Positions 56,109-64,000 of a stretch of DNA of 64,000 nt are shown here, piece after piece. Source of the DNA: Roseibium sp. Sym1 (GTDB taxonomy: Bacteria; Pseudomonadota; Alphaproteobacteria; Rhizobiales; Stappiaceae); NCBI RefSeq assembly GCF_027359675.1, contig NZ_CP114786.1, forward strand, positions 4,438,501 through 4,502,500, given 5' to 3'. The notes under the pieces are model-generated. The model worked only from the letters and a program-made list of their open reading frames with translations. It was not told the origin of the DNA and searched no databases. The position numbers and the translations under genes are program-made. The first letter of the stretch is position 1. Each line of letters starts with the position of its first letter.

Positions 56109-56378
56109 ATGTACAGGATTTCACATGCCTTGGCCGGATTGGCCTGCGCAGCGCTTGTTTTGGTGGCGGCCCCCACCGCCGCCGGTGCCGAGTGTAGCAA
56201 GGATATCGACAAGGTGGAATACGCGGTTGATCACAGCGAGCGCGAGGGCATCGACATCACGGTCGCCGAGAAGATGCGCGCGCTTCTGCAGGAGGCCAAC
56301 AAGGCCCGCAAGTCCGGTGACGAGAAAAAGTGCCAGGAACTGATCGACCAGGCAAAATACATGGGTGATGTCGAATAG
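56109..56378 (+). CDS. Small secreted protein of unknown function after cyoD
   Basis: 89 residues from ATG 56109 with AGGAAG upstream. Signal peptide (HALAGLACAALVLVAAPTAAGA, to about residue 27), then a lysine/glutamate-rich helical region with two cysteines (ECSKDIDK and KKCQELI) that could form a disulfide between helices. Not recognised as any oxidase subunit. Position suggests an assembly or accessory role, unproven. Confidence 0.7.
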   Translation: MYRISHALAGLACAALVLVAAPTAAGAECSKDIDKVEYAVDHSEREGIDITVAEKMRALLQEANKARKSGDEKKCQELIDQAKYMGDVE

Positions 56379-56909
56379 GAGCCCGACCCGGGGCATTTGC
56401 GACGTCGCCCTCCGGACACCCGGGTGACTTATTTTTACATATAGGTGTCGAAACCGCTCGCGTCGCCCTCCTGGCATGAGACGCAGCATGAGGCTGCGCT
56501 CAATCTGACGATCGCGGCCACATGACCTTTTCCAAAGAATCTCCGGCGATTTTGCTTTGGCGCGCGGTGCTCCCAGCCAGGCCGACGCCGTGTCTGGCCA
56601 CGTCGTCAAACCTTTCCATTTGCCGTACCGAGAGAGCCGACTGAGACGTGATTTAGGAAAACATCACGAAGAGCGTGTTTCCAGAGTAAGCAATTTTAAG
56701 TTGAAATAGGTGTTGATGTTATTGAGCTGCAATATTGTCATTATAACGGAGTGTGTATTCGCAAAAATCCCTATAACTACTTTTCGGAAATATTTAACAT
56801 TTTTCATTGATGGTTATTAATTGCTGAAAAATAGTGTGTGAATACTGAAATTTCTGCGGAGCGTCCGCGTCGGCTTGCGGGGCGAGTGGATTGTAAGGGT
56901 AAGAGTAAA
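56379..56909. other. Intergenic region before the Tad-like gene set
   Basis: 531 bases with no supported gene on either strand. The first half is GC-rich with small inverted repeats (for example CACCCGGGTG near 56418 and GCAGC/GCTGC near 56482-56497). From about 56660 the DNA becomes strongly AT-rich (tttaagttgaaat ... ttaacatttttcattg), a probable promoter zone for the genes that follow. Confidence 0.55.
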
Positions 56910-57422
56910 ATGTGGGTCAGTCTTAAGTTCCCGGTCATTGCAGTCCTGCTTGTCATCCTGAGCGGCTGCCAGTCGGGCAATTTGGGGGACCTTTCGACCT
57001 TTGGTGATGACGCCTTCACAAACAACGACCTGTCCGACGTCTCCTATTACCGGGATGACGAACTTCTGAAACAGGGGCAAGTCCAGTTCAAGGCGAAGAA
57101 CTACGGCAAGGCCTATTCCCTCTACAAGAAGGCGGTCGAAGTGTACCCCAAGGATCCGGTGGCCTGGATCGGTTATGCAGCTTCCGCCGACATGGTCGGC
57201 CGGTTTGACAGTGCAGACCAGGGATACAGGATCCTTGGGGGTATGATCCCCGGCCGTCCGGAATACCTGAACAATGTCGGCTATTCCCACCTTCTGCGCG
57301 GCGATCTCGTGGCAGCGCGCCGCTATTTTCTGAAGGCCTATGACATCGATCCGAACAATCCAACCACGGCAAACAATCTGCAGCTGTTGGGTAACAGTGT
57401 GTCATTTGCAAAGCGGGGATAA
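56910..57422 (+). CDS. TPR-repeat lipoprotein, TadD-like
   Basis: 170 residues from ATG 56910 (AAGGGTAAGAG upstream). Lipobox LSGC with Cys20. Tetratricopeptide-like helices (QGQVQFKAKNYGKAYSLYKKA, then RPEYLNNVGYSHLLRGDL and ARRYFLKAYDIDPNN). Resembles TadD of Flp/Tad pilus systems, an outer-membrane lipoprotein for secretin assembly, which agrees with the secretin two genes on. Ends exactly where the next ATG begins. Confidence 0.75.
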   Translation: MWVSLKFPVIAVLLVILSGCQSGNLGDLSTFGDDAFTNNDLSDVSYYRDDELLKQGQVQFKAKNYGKAYSLYKKAVEVYPKDPVAWIGYAASADMVGRFDSADQGYRILGGMIPGRPEYLNNVGYSHLLRGDLVAARRYFLKAYDIDPNNPTTANNLQLLGNSVSFAKRG

Positions 57423-58049
57423 ATGAAACACGCCGAAATTTCCCCCGACTACAAAGCCATCAAGCCTCTGGTGTTGCCCGGGTGGACCCGGTCTCTGCTT
57501 TCGGCCGAGCATTCCGGGGATCGCGAGATATTTCTTTTGAAACATGTTCGCGTCCTGATCGCGCTGAATGTTGTGTCCATAGCGCTTGCCCTGTTGCTTT
57601 TCGCCGGGCTTTTTCTTTCGTGGTCTTCCAATTCGGAGCTGAACACGGTCAGAGCGGAACTGGCAGGGCTGCAGCAGTTTGAGAAGCGGCTTCTGACGCG
57701 CATGGACACCATGAACAACGGGGTTCAGCACAGGCTTGCAAAAATCGACCAGCGCATGGGAGCCATTCAGTCCGATATTGGTCTTGTCACCAAGGGGCGC
57801 AGGGATCCGGCAACCACGGTGGAAAGCATTGCCACCATGATCCGCAATGACGGGCCGTATTTCGGAACCGTTACGGCCGAACTCCTGCTGGCACCTGAAT
57901 TGTCCCGGCAAAATACCCAGCGGTTCGCGCCGAGCCCAACAACATCCGGCCCGGCTTTGCCTCGTGCGGGTACTCCGGAGGAAGAGGTGTCCCTCTTCAG
58001 AAGGGTTACCACGGAGGATGGAAAAGTCAGGTATGAAATGAAGAGGTAG
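57423..58049 (+). CDS. Single-span membrane protein with coiled coil, unknown
   Basis: 208 residues; abuts the TPR gene. One membrane span (about 43-67, VLIALNVVSIALALLLFAGLF), then a heptad-like coiled coil (TVRAELAGLQQFEKRLLTRMD, about 73-105) and a proline-rich tail. Topology suggests a cytoplasmic N-terminus and periplasmic coil. No named family is seen; placement in the pilus set suggests a role in assembly. Confidence 0.7.
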   Translation: MKHAEISPDYKAIKPLVLPGWTRSLLSAEHSGDREIFLLKHVRVLIALNVVSIALALLLFAGLFLSWSSNSELNTVRAELAGLQQFEKRLLTRMDTMNNGVQHRLAKIDQRMGAIQSDIGLVTKGRRDPATTVESIATMIRNDGPYFGTVTAELLLAPELSRQNTQRFAPSPTTSGPALPRAGTPEEEVSLFRRVTTEDGKVRYEMKR

Positions 58050-58277
58050 CTTCGAAGGTCGCGGGTAAAATGCCGTTTTCATGCCTTGGCGGAGAACGCC
58101 TTCTTTCTCCAGGCCGGAATTTCAATCCGCCTGGCCTGGTCAAACCGGAACTCAGGTCGGCAGTCCACACGGTCCCGCAGAAAGCCTCATCCAACAACGT
58201 TTCGACACCACGCGGAAATCGGCGTTTCACCGGGTGTTAATCGTAAGGAACATAAGCTGGATGATACCGAGTCGGCG

Positions 58278-58299
58278 AGGCGTCCCTGAACGGACGCCT
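58278..58299 (+). terminator. Hairpin in the leader of the secretin gene
   Basis: AGGCGTCC (58278-58285) pairs perfectly with GGACGCCT (58292-58299), loop CTGAAC. Followed by TGATCAAAC rather than a T-run, so a partial terminator or leader structure; it lies in the 298-base gap 58050-58347, which holds no supported gene. Confidence 0.5.
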
Positions 58300-58323
58300 T
58301 GATCAAACAGATCCGTGAAAGGA

Positions 58324-58337
58324 ACGTGGTTCCACGT
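58324..58337 (+). promoter_or_regulatory. Inverted repeat near the secretin start
   Basis: ACGTGG-TT-CCACGT, overlapped by GGAAC-GTG-GTTCC (58321-58333), ends ten bases before the TTG start. It could hide the ribosome binding site (AAGGAAC lies in it) in an RNA stem, or be an operator. Confidence 0.45.
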
Positions 58338-58347
58338 GGCGCGATAA

Positions 58348-59853
58348 TTGACCAGCCTTAGCAACATCCAATTCTTGCGAGCCAAGTCGATCCTGGCAGG
58401 TGCCGCCTTGATCCTCGGTCTCGCGGTCGGCGTCTCCAACATGCCATCGGCTCAGGCCCAGACCGACGAGATCACGCTTTTCGTCAATGGCGGCAGTGTC
58501 TCGAAGGTCCTCATGCCCCCGGGCACCACCAAGACCGTCCGGACCAACCGAGCCTTTTCCGACCTGGTGGTCGGCAATCCGGAAGTTGCGGACATCGTCC
58601 CGCTTTCCAGTCAGTCCCTCTATATACAGAGCAAGACGCCCGGCCTGACCAACATTTCGATTTACAACGACCGCAAAACGCTGCTCGGCGTGATCGAGGT
58701 TCGCGTTCAGCTGAATTTCGATGACGTTGCCCAGGCGGTCCGCGCGGTGGCGCCAAGTGCGCAGGTCCGTGTTTCCAACGTCGGCAACCGCATAAGGCTG
58801 TACGGCAGCGTCAACGACACGACCGAACTGGCGAAGGTCCTCGAGGTTGCGCAGCAGTTTTCCGAATCCCCGGTGATCAACGCGCTCAGCGTGCGCGGGC
58901 CGCAGCAGGTCGCGCTGGAAATCAGGGTTCTGGAAGCAAGCCGCGCGATCGGGCGAGACCTCGGTGTCAACTGGGTCGGACGATCCGACAACGGCAACGT
59001 CAGCACCTCGGGTGCCAGGGTCCAGACCGGCGTCGACAATTCCACGGGCGGGTTGATTGCCGTTCTGGGATCCGGTGCCAGCGTGGCCCAGCAGGGGGCT
59101 CTGCCCTTCGGAACACTGGTTGCAAAGGTGCTCGAGACCGCAGGCCTGCGGATCGACACCATTATCGATGCGCTGGAGGGCAAGGGACTTGTTCGCCGGC
59201 TAGCACAGCCCAACCTGACCACGATCAGCGGTGAAGCCGCCCGCTTCCATGTCGGCGGCGAAGTGCCCATTCAGACGGCGATCTCGAATGCCGGCGGTGT
59301 CGCAACCTCCACCGATTACCGTCCATTCGGTGTCCGGCTGGAATTCGTCCCGACGGTCCTGGACAACAGCCGTATCAACCTGCGTGTGATGACCGAAGTC
59401 AGCGACATTGACGGGTCGATCAACGTCAATGGCAATCCGGGTTTCCGGTCCCGGCGCGCCGAAGCGGTCATCGAACTCCGCGACGGCCAGAGTTTCTCCA
59501 TGGCCGGGCTTCTGGACAATATCGACCAGCGGGACATCAACCAGATTCCTTGGCTGGGGCAGGTTCCGGTGCTCGGCGCCCTGTTCAGGTCGACAAGCTT
59601 CCAGAAGCGGGAAACGGATCTTGTCATCGTGGCGACGCCGCGTCTCGTCAGACCGGCCAATCCAGGTGAAAACCTGGCGTCTCCACTGGACAAGACACGG
59701 CCCACCGACGACGTCGAGATGTTTGCGCTCGGTCTTCTGGAGGTCAACAAGGACATGCTGCGCAAATACCGCGAAGGTGACGGTTTGATCGGTCCCTACG
59801 GTCATATCGTCGATCTGGAACTCGAGGCTGGCTATGTCTACAAGAAGAACTAA
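58348..59853 (+). CDS. CpaC/RcpA-type Tad pilus secretin
   Basis: 501-residue outer-membrane secretin. A stop codon lies immediately upstream in frame, so the TTG at 58348 is the first usable start and is needed to include the signal peptide (ILAGAALILGLAVGVSNMPSAQAQ). N-terminal pilus domain (TTKTVRTNRAFSDLVVGNPEV), BON-like segment, then the secretin core with the classic end PVLGALFRSTSFQKRETDLV. Belongs to Flp/Tad systems; it would form the pore for pilus exit. The ribosome site is weak. Confidence 0.88.
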   Translation: MTSLSNIQFLRAKSILAGAALILGLAVGVSNMPSAQAQTDEITLFVNGGSVSKVLMPPGTTKTVRTNRAFSDLVVGNPEVADIVPLSSQSLYIQSKTPGLTNISIYNDRKTLLGVIEVRVQLNFDDVAQAVRAVAPSAQVRVSNVGNRIRLYGSVNDTTELAKVLEVAQQFSESPVINALSVRGPQQVALEIRVLEASRAIGRDLGVNWVGRSDNGNVSTSGARVQTGVDNSTGGLIAVLGSGASVAQQGALPFGTLVAKVLETAGLRIDTIIDALEGKGLVRRLAQPNLTTISGEAARFHVGGEVPIQTAISNAGGVATSTDYRPFGVRLEFVPTVLDNSRINLRVMTEVSDIDGSINVNGNPGFRSRRAEAVIELRDGQSFSMAGLLDNIDQRDINQIPWLGQVPVLGALFRSTSFQKRETDLVIVATPRLVRPANPGENLASPLDKTRPTDDVEMFALGLLEVNKDMLRKYREGDGLIGPYGHIVDLELEAGYVYKKN

Positions 59854-60109
59854 CCGGCTCCTCCTCCTGCTTCCGGCAGCGCTGCTTTCAGGCTGTGCGG
59901 ACTACATGAGCCACCGCGACACGGTCACCTTCGGCGCCGGCAGCGCGATGCAAACCAACATCGCCATTCACACCGTCAAGCCGTTTCCGCCTCAGGCCTA
60001 CAATACCAACCTGGACCGGGACGGAAAATCGGTGGCCAATGCCCAGGAACGTTACGTGACACCCGGCGATCCGGAAGTTCCCGGTCGCAGTGAGCGGGCT
60101 GCGGAGTAG
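59834..60109 (+). CDS. Short CpaD-like pilus lipoprotein
   Basis: 91 residues with lipobox LSGC (Cys20) and the conserved CpaD-type stretch DYMSHRDTVTFGAGSAMQTN. Normal CpaD is about 200 residues; this is the short form seen in some rhizobial Tad loci. It overlaps the secretin gene by 20 bases. Role in secretin assembly inferred. Confidence 0.72.
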   Translation: MSTRRTNRLLLLLPAALLSGCADYMSHRDTVTFGAGSAMQTNIAIHTVKPFPPQAYNTNLDRDGKSVANAQERYVTPGDPEVPGRSERAAE

Positions 60110-60333
60110 GTCTTCGGGGCAGGAGCCATTTCATCCAAATGAACGGGTTCCGACCCAAGTCGACCCGCCGGGCCGGACGGTCAAACCGGCTCTGTATAAT
60201 GGCAAGGCCGGTCTGGGCTTGCCGCCGCTCCATATTGATTCGAATTTTTGCTTTCCCATAAGTCTTGTTTTGACCCGTTGGTCCTAGTGTGTCTCCAGTT
60301 GGAAGCTTGTCTCTGGAAGCACTGGAATTGGAA
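60110..60333. other. Intergenic gap before cpaB-like gene
   Basis: 224 bases. No supported gene on either strand. The last part is AT-rich (gaatttttgctttcccataag), a possible separate promoter for the CpaB-like gene. Confidence 0.4.
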
Positions 60334-61107
60334 ATGAAGATCGTTCGCTTACTGGTCCTGTTATTTGCAGCGGGTGCAGGCTTCATGGCGTTCCGTCTTG
60401 TCATGGACAAGCAGGTGCAACCACCTGCAGAACCGGCTCCTGTCGTCGTCTCGAGGGGGGTTCTGGTCGCGGTGAACGACATACCCCTGGGCAAGAAGCT
60501 GGAGGCGGCTGACATTACCTGGCGCGACTGGCCGGAGAGCACCCTTACAAAAGGGGTGATCACAAGGAGTGGCGATCCCTCCGCCGGCAAAAGCTACGTC
60601 GGCATGATCGCCAGGGGCCGGATCTATGCAGGAGAAGCCATCCGGGCAGAGCGCCTGATCAGCACGGACAAGGGCTACATGGCCGCGATCCTGCCGAAAG
60701 GAAAACGCGCGATCGCCGTCAGGGTGGAGCAGGAAACGTCGGCGGGCGGTTTTATCCTGCCGGGAGACAAGGTGGATGTTATCCTGACGAGAAAGTTCAG
60801 CGATAACAATATGATAAGCGATACCATCCTGCAGAATATCCGCGTTCTTGCCATCGATACCACAACGGCCGGCGAACAGGAGACCAAGAACCTTTCGCCC
60901 AAACGGACCGCAACGCTGGAATTGAGCCTCGACCAGTCCGAAATCATCGTTCAGTCGCAGCAGGTCGGAAGCATCGCCCTGGCTCTGCGGAGTGCCGAAG
61001 ATTCTTTTGATGTCTCGGAAGAGGAACAGACGCAGAGGCGCGATACGAAGTTTGTGCGCCTGGATTCCGGTCGGTGGTCCACGGTCGCTGACGACAGCCT
61101 GTTCTGA
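60334..61107 (+). CDS. CpaB/RcpC-type Flp pilus assembly protein
   Basis: 257 residues from ATG 60334, with GGAATTGGAA upstream. N-terminal membrane anchor (IVRLLVLLFAAGAGFMAF), SAF domain (VLVAVNDIPLGKKLEAADITW), then the RcpC segment (AIAVRVEQETSAGGFILPGD, VDVILTRKF). Periplasmic component thought to align the secretin. Last Tad-type gene in the window; cpaE, cpaF, tadBC and a pilin gene are not present here. Confidence 0.87.
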   Translation: MKIVRLLVLLFAAGAGFMAFRLVMDKQVQPPAEPAPVVVSRGVLVAVNDIPLGKKLEAADITWRDWPESTLTKGVITRSGDPSAGKSYVGMIARGRIYAGEAIRAERLISTDKGYMAAILPKGKRAIAVRVEQETSAGGFILPGDKVDVILTRKFSDNNMISDTILQNIRVLAIDTTTAGEQETKNLSPKRTATLELSLDQSEIIVQSQQVGSIALALRSAEDSFDVSEEEQTQRRDTKFVRLDSGRWSTVADDSLF

Positions 61108-61372
61108 TCAGCGGCGCGTGGGTGGAGCAGCGTGACTTGTCCTGCGTGACTGGCCGGCAGCAGGTCATCAGCTGGCCATCGGCAGGGCTGCAGGAGGTCG
61201 GACTCGGGATTTGGCTCGTTTTTAGTCGCCGGCCATGAGCTGGAAGTCTTCGGCGCCGAGGAGGCGCGCATGATGCCGCGCCCAAGAACGCCGGCAATCA
61301 GCCATGCATTCGTGATCCCGATTTGCCCATGCCAGGGGGGCTCCAAAAAGGGTCTCGGCCGCAGGGGAGTTC
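61108..61372. other. Convergent intergenic region
   Basis: 265 bases between the stop codons of the CpaB-like gene and the SGNH-like gene. No supported gene and no clear hairpin terminator with a T-run. Confidence 0.4.
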
Positions 61373-62452
61373 CTAATCGGGCCGGGCCTGATTGCCGGCT
61401 GCGTGGTCTTCTCCTTTTGTCTCCAATTGCCTGACCACCTCCTTCAATTGTGCGGCTTCCTCATGTGCCCTGCCCAGCCTCTTGTTCAACGTGTTGATTT
61501 CGACCTTCAACTGATCGATTTCGCTCTGTTGATGAAGCGCGAGCGAACACATTCCGACGTTCTGACTGGTCTGCGGCCTGGTTTCACCGGCGCCACGCGC
61601 GCTGCCTTGAGGGGCGAAAGGGGAAGACTGGACGTGGGTCTTTGAATGCGTGTCGTCGTCTGGCTGGCGTGGCGATTGATCACCATAATAGTTGCGGATT
61701 TCATCCAGAAAAACGGAACCGGCTTCCCGGCTGGTGTGGGTCAGGTCTTGAGCCCAGTACTCACGTCGCAGGAACCCGTCCGGGCCGATCAGGGAATGTG
61801 GAAACGGCAGGAAGTCGGCATCGTGATTGTGTGCGGTTTCCTGCATCAGATCCTGAAGCTCGGACCAGAGCTTGAGCATCACCGTTGAGGCGGTCAGCCG
61901 GACATCGCTCAGGCTGATTCCGTCTTCGCTTGCCTTCAGGAGCAGACCCGAGTCCAGATTGACGATTTCCTTGCCGGTCTGTTCTTCACTGTTTTTGAGA
62001 AGGATCTTCCTCAGGGCGGCATTGTCTCCCTTGGGGGGCGGCGTGCCCAGCACGATGACCTTTTTTGCGTCGCTCAGCCGCGCAAGAAGGGCCGACAGAC
62101 TGCCAAGAGATCGGGCAAGAAGCGTTCGCACCATTCTTTCAGGCACCAATTGCGCGTCCGGAACAAGGGGCGCTTCGGGAAGCTGCGAACAATGAAAATC
62201 AAACGGACGTTCGTCTACGAACATGAAATGCGAATAATGCTGACTTCCTTGCCAGGTCAATGCCACGACCTGGTCACGGCAGTTGGCGACAAGCGCGTCC
62301 CAGTATCCGGCGGTACGCGGAAAAGGACCGTTCAGCCCGGAGAACACATCGTCAATCGGATCTGTTTCAACGGCTTCAGTGTCACTGCCCAGACCGCGCA
62401 AGCCCAGGGAAAAGGATTGCGAGTGCCCCGCTATTAGAATTCTTTGGATCAT
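61373..62452 (-). CDS. SGNH-like hydrolase fold protein with C-terminal coiled coil
   Basis: 359 residues. The N-terminus LIAGHSQSFSLGLRG looks like SGNH block I (GHS in place of GDS) and DLTHTSREAG (about residue 235) like block V (D-x-x-H), with a strand VIVLGTPPPKGDN between. The last ~70 residues form a heptad coiled coil (SEIDQLKVEINTLNKRLGRA). Downstream of the GSCFA gene by 94 bases on the same strand. May be an esterase on a surface glycan; substrate unknown. AGGTGG precedes the ATG. Confidence 0.65.
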   Translation of the reverse strand: MIQRILIAGHSQSFSLGLRGLGSDTEAVETDPIDDVFSGLNGPFPRTAGYWDALVANCRDQVVALTWQGSQHYSHFMFVDERPFDFHCSQLPEAPLVPDAQLVPERMVRTLLARSLGSLSALLARLSDAKKVIVLGTPPPKGDNAALRKILLKNSEEQTGKEIVNLDSGLLLKASEDGISLSDVRLTASTVMLKLWSELQDLMQETAHNHDADFLPFPHSLIGPDGFLRREYWAQDLTHTSREAGSVFLDEIRNYYGDQSPRQPDDDTHSKTHVQSSPFAPQGSARGAGETRPQTSQNVGMCSLALHQQSEIDQLKVEINTLNKRLGRAHEEAAQLKEVVRQLETKGEDHAAGNQARPD

Positions 62453-62546
62453 GTTGTTTCACCACCTGAACGCAGAGTGTGACCCGACCGGCAAGAGCGC
62501 AACGGCGATGCCGGTTTCAGAGCAGCCGGTCCCCTCATGGGCCGGT

Positions 62547-63605
62547 TCATGGGCTGGTCCGATCCATCATCGCTTCCTCACATTCAGCTTCGACAAGAGC
62601 GGCTGAAAGGGCGGCTATTGACGGTGCCGTGCTTTCGTCCGGGCCCGTTGCCAGAGACGGGTCGGTCTTGCAGTGGCTGAGAAACACGCTCATGACCTGA
62701 TCTATGCCCGCCTTGGAGACGCTTCGTCGATCGGCCTCGAAGAAGCTGCAAGGAGCGGTATGGCTGGTGATGATCTCGTAGCTGGGAAAATAGACGACAT
62801 TGTCGTGTTTGCCGGCCACCTCCTGCGCGGCGACCCTTAAGACCGATTTGCTGAAGGTGGTGGCCGGCACCACGTGGCCTCCCGTCGCTGTTGCGACGAG
62901 CGGAACCGGGGAAACGGTCAGGACAACGCGTACGCCCGGATTGCGCTGTCTCATCAATTGAATGAACTCGGACAGGTCTGACGAAACATCCGAAACGCCG
63001 AAATTTTCAAAAACATGTTTGTCTTCTTCGTATGTCCCGACAATCGTGCCGGGACATGCGGGAAACACGGCGCCATCCGAAGCCGACACCCAGGCCTCCG
63101 TCAGCCCCAGCGTGAAGACAAACACGTCGGCATTGCTGAAAGCGTCCAGGGCCGCCTGAAGATGCTGCGCTGTCAGCAGATCGAATTCCCGATCCGACGA
63201 CGCTGGATACCGCAAGGCCGGGCGGAACGGATCGAACACCTGACCGTCAAGGTGCCATCTGTCCTCTTCGGGTTTGAATGTTCCCAGCGCCCGTTTCATC
63301 AACTGGAGGAGTTGCCGCGTCGTGTAGATGTTTCCGTATGCGGCGCTAAACAGGGAATAGCCAAAATTATCGTTTCTGTATCGGGCGAATGACGGGTGGC
63401 CTGTTTCCGTTCGCAGATAACTCAGGCCGGCCTTTTCCAGATGAGGCACCAGGTTCGCGGCAAAGCAGCTTCCTGCCGAGACGACTTTTTCACCGACCCT
63501 GATGAGGGGGGGACCCTCAAAAAAGCTCTCAAGCATTCCACCTCTGGTGAGTGCTCTTGACCAAAAGGAATGTTCAGGAGCGCGACGATAAGGATGATCG
63601 CTCAT
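62547..63605 (-). CDS. GSCFA-domain protein
   Basis: 352 residues from ATG 63605, with GGAGATTTA immediately upstream. The family signature AGSCFAANL (about residue 44) is present, followed by GYSLFSAAYGNIYTTRQLLQL and FTLGLTEAWV. GSCFA proteins belong to the SGNH/PC-esterase superfamily, proposed to esterify or de-esterify polysaccharide. Probably co-transcribed with the SGNH-like gene that follows. Confidence 0.88.
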   Translation of the reverse strand: MSDHPYRRAPEHSFWSRALTRGGMLESFFEGPPLIRVGEKVVSAGSCFAANLVPHLEKAGLSYLRTETGHPSFARYRNDNFGYSLFSAAYGNIYTTRQLLQLMKRALGTFKPEEDRWHLDGQVFDPFRPALRYPASSDREFDLLTAQHLQAALDAFSNADVFVFTLGLTEAWVSASDGAVFPACPGTIVGTYEEDKHVFENFGVSDVSSDLSEFIQLMRQRNPGVRVVLTVSPVPLVATATGGHVVPATTFSKSVLRVAAQEVAGKHDNVVYFPSYEIITSHTAPCSFFEADRRSVSKAGIDQVMSVFLSHCKTDPSLATGPDESTAPSIAALSAALVEAECEEAMMDRTSP

Positions 63606-63840
63606 TAAATCTCCATGACTTAAAACCTTATATTTTCTTGGTAAATCGGGCGCGCACACAAAATGAATTGAGCAAATCCGGGTTTGCCGAATGCTGTTTG
63701 ATTTAGGTTACGCTGCGTTGGCCGTTTGATCCAGCACGTTTCAATTCAAAAGAGCATTGCGGGCCGGATAAAGGGTTCCGGCTGTGATGAGGCGTGCGTC
63801 GTCGGGCGAGGGGGGAACGACAGGTGCGGCAGGTTCGGGT
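63606..63840. other. AT-rich intergenic region at the right end
   Basis: The first 170 bases are AT-rich and hold the likely leftward promoter of the GSCFA gene; the frame that later encodes the methyltransferase-like motif is open from about 63702 but lacks an ATG or GTG and shows no family resemblance here. Confidence 0.4.
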
Positions 63841-63845
63841 TTTTC

Positions 63846-64000
63846 TTGTCTGAGTGGGCTCCACCGCTGCCGTTGACAGATGCGCTGGTTCAAGTCTGCC
63901 CGGCCAGGACGGTCCTGGCTCCGTTCGCGGGGTCCGGAACGACGGGTCTGGCAGCCCTCAGAGCCGGCCGGCGGTTTGTCGGTTGTGAGCGGGAAAGGGC
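63846..64000 (+). CDS. DNA-methyltransferase-like SAM-binding motif, partial
   Basis: The frame reads LSEWAPPLPLTDALVQVCP, then ARTVLAPFAGSGTTGLAALR and AGRRFVGCERER before the window ends. PFAGSGTTGLAAL followed by GRRFVGxER is the motif I context of DNA N6-adenine/N4-cytosine methyltransferases. In beta-class enzymes motif I lies near the C-terminus, so an N-terminal half with the DPPY motif would be expected upstream, but the preceding DNA shows none and no ATG or GTG; TTG codons at 63846 and 63873 are the only starts. It may be a fragment or a gene continuing past the edge. Confidence 0.5.
   Translation, partial: MSEWAPPLPLTDALVQVCPARTVLAPFAGSGTTGLAALRAGRRFVGCERER

Noticed and set aside
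56121..56609. 162-residue frame antisense to the secreted protein after cyoD.
   Set aside because: Shadow of the signal-peptide gene that has an AGGAAG site; no family resemblance.
58050..58347. Open frames of about 65-75 residues in the gap before the secretin gene.
   Set aside because: They overlap in several frames, lack ribosome sites and run into the hairpin at 58278-58299.
63885..63905. GGTTCAAGTCT resembling a tRNA T-loop.
   Set aside because: The flanking stem does not pair and no acceptor or anticodon arm is found; it lies in the methylase-like frame.

Overview
The window reads as chromosome of a GC-rich alphaproteobacterium of the Hyphomicrobiales/Rhizobiales type, perhaps Stappiaceae such as Roseibium/Labrenzia. 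That placement is inferred from gene content and order: a folE-hisI / NifU-like-yidD / thrS neighbourhood, a DUF2336 protein, a CtrA-type box, NasTS control of nitrate assimilation and Tad/Flp pilus genes. No rRNA, tRNA, CRISPR array, transposase or integrase was recognised.

Layout. 1-3645 (minus): a periplasmic nitrate reductase operon in the order small membrane protein (napE slot), napF, napD, napA, napG, running off the left edge. 3835-6086: hisI and folE (minus) diverging from a NifU-like scaffold and yidD. 6173-12267: radical SAM protein, TTG-started DMT exporter divergent from an Lrp/AsnC regulator, and a GNAT-C39 fusion followed by a RimK-like ATP-grasp gene that carries a frameshift. 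12402-20844: thrS, acyltransferase, a secreted protein, nitroreductase/flavin reductase pair, a transglycosylase behind a CtrA-type box, and a DUF2336 protein. 20876-21388: a 198-bp tandem repeat array. 21442-25404: DUF559 nuclease, Hpt protein, nadK, an AT-richer patch of small unknown proteins and a trypsin-like protease.

26.9-43.9 kb is the best-understood part: a nitrogen assimilation locus. An AtzE-like amidase with a small AtzG-like partner diverges from nasT-nasS. Then come a sigma-54-type promoter, a leader RNA with two hexaloop hairpins and an intrinsic terminator, and nrtA, nrtB, a double-ATPase nrtCD fusion, nirB, nirD, a nitrite channel, a PP2C-kinase fusion, cyanase, nasA and cysG. 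Inferred logic: nitrogen limitation starts transcription through RpoN/NtrC; nitrate or nitrite bound by NasS frees NasT; NasT antiterminates the leader; nitrate is imported, reduced by NasA and then by siroheme NirB, with CysG making siroheme. Cyanase adds ammonium from cyanate. NirD may pass NirB electrons to NasA, because no separate NasA reductase gene is present.

43.9-51.9 kb: a GntR regulator and an oligopeptide-type ABC importer (B, a natural C-D fusion, F, and the binding protein) divergent from an M20 carbamoylase-type amidase across an 18-bp perfect palindrome. 52.1-56.4 kb: cyoABCD quinol oxidase plus a small secreted protein. 56.9-61.1 kb: a partial Tad/Flp-type set (TPR lipoprotein, coiled-coil membrane protein, secretin, very short CpaD-like lipoprotein, CpaB). 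61.4-63.6 kb: an SGNH-like protein and a GSCFA protein. The last ~160 bp encode a DNA-methyltransferase-like SAM-binding motif with no clear start. The strongest candidates for new biology are the nas leader and operon with its embedded kinase/phosphatase, the GNAT-C39/RimK pair, and the odd pilus and SGNH/GSCFA genes on the right.
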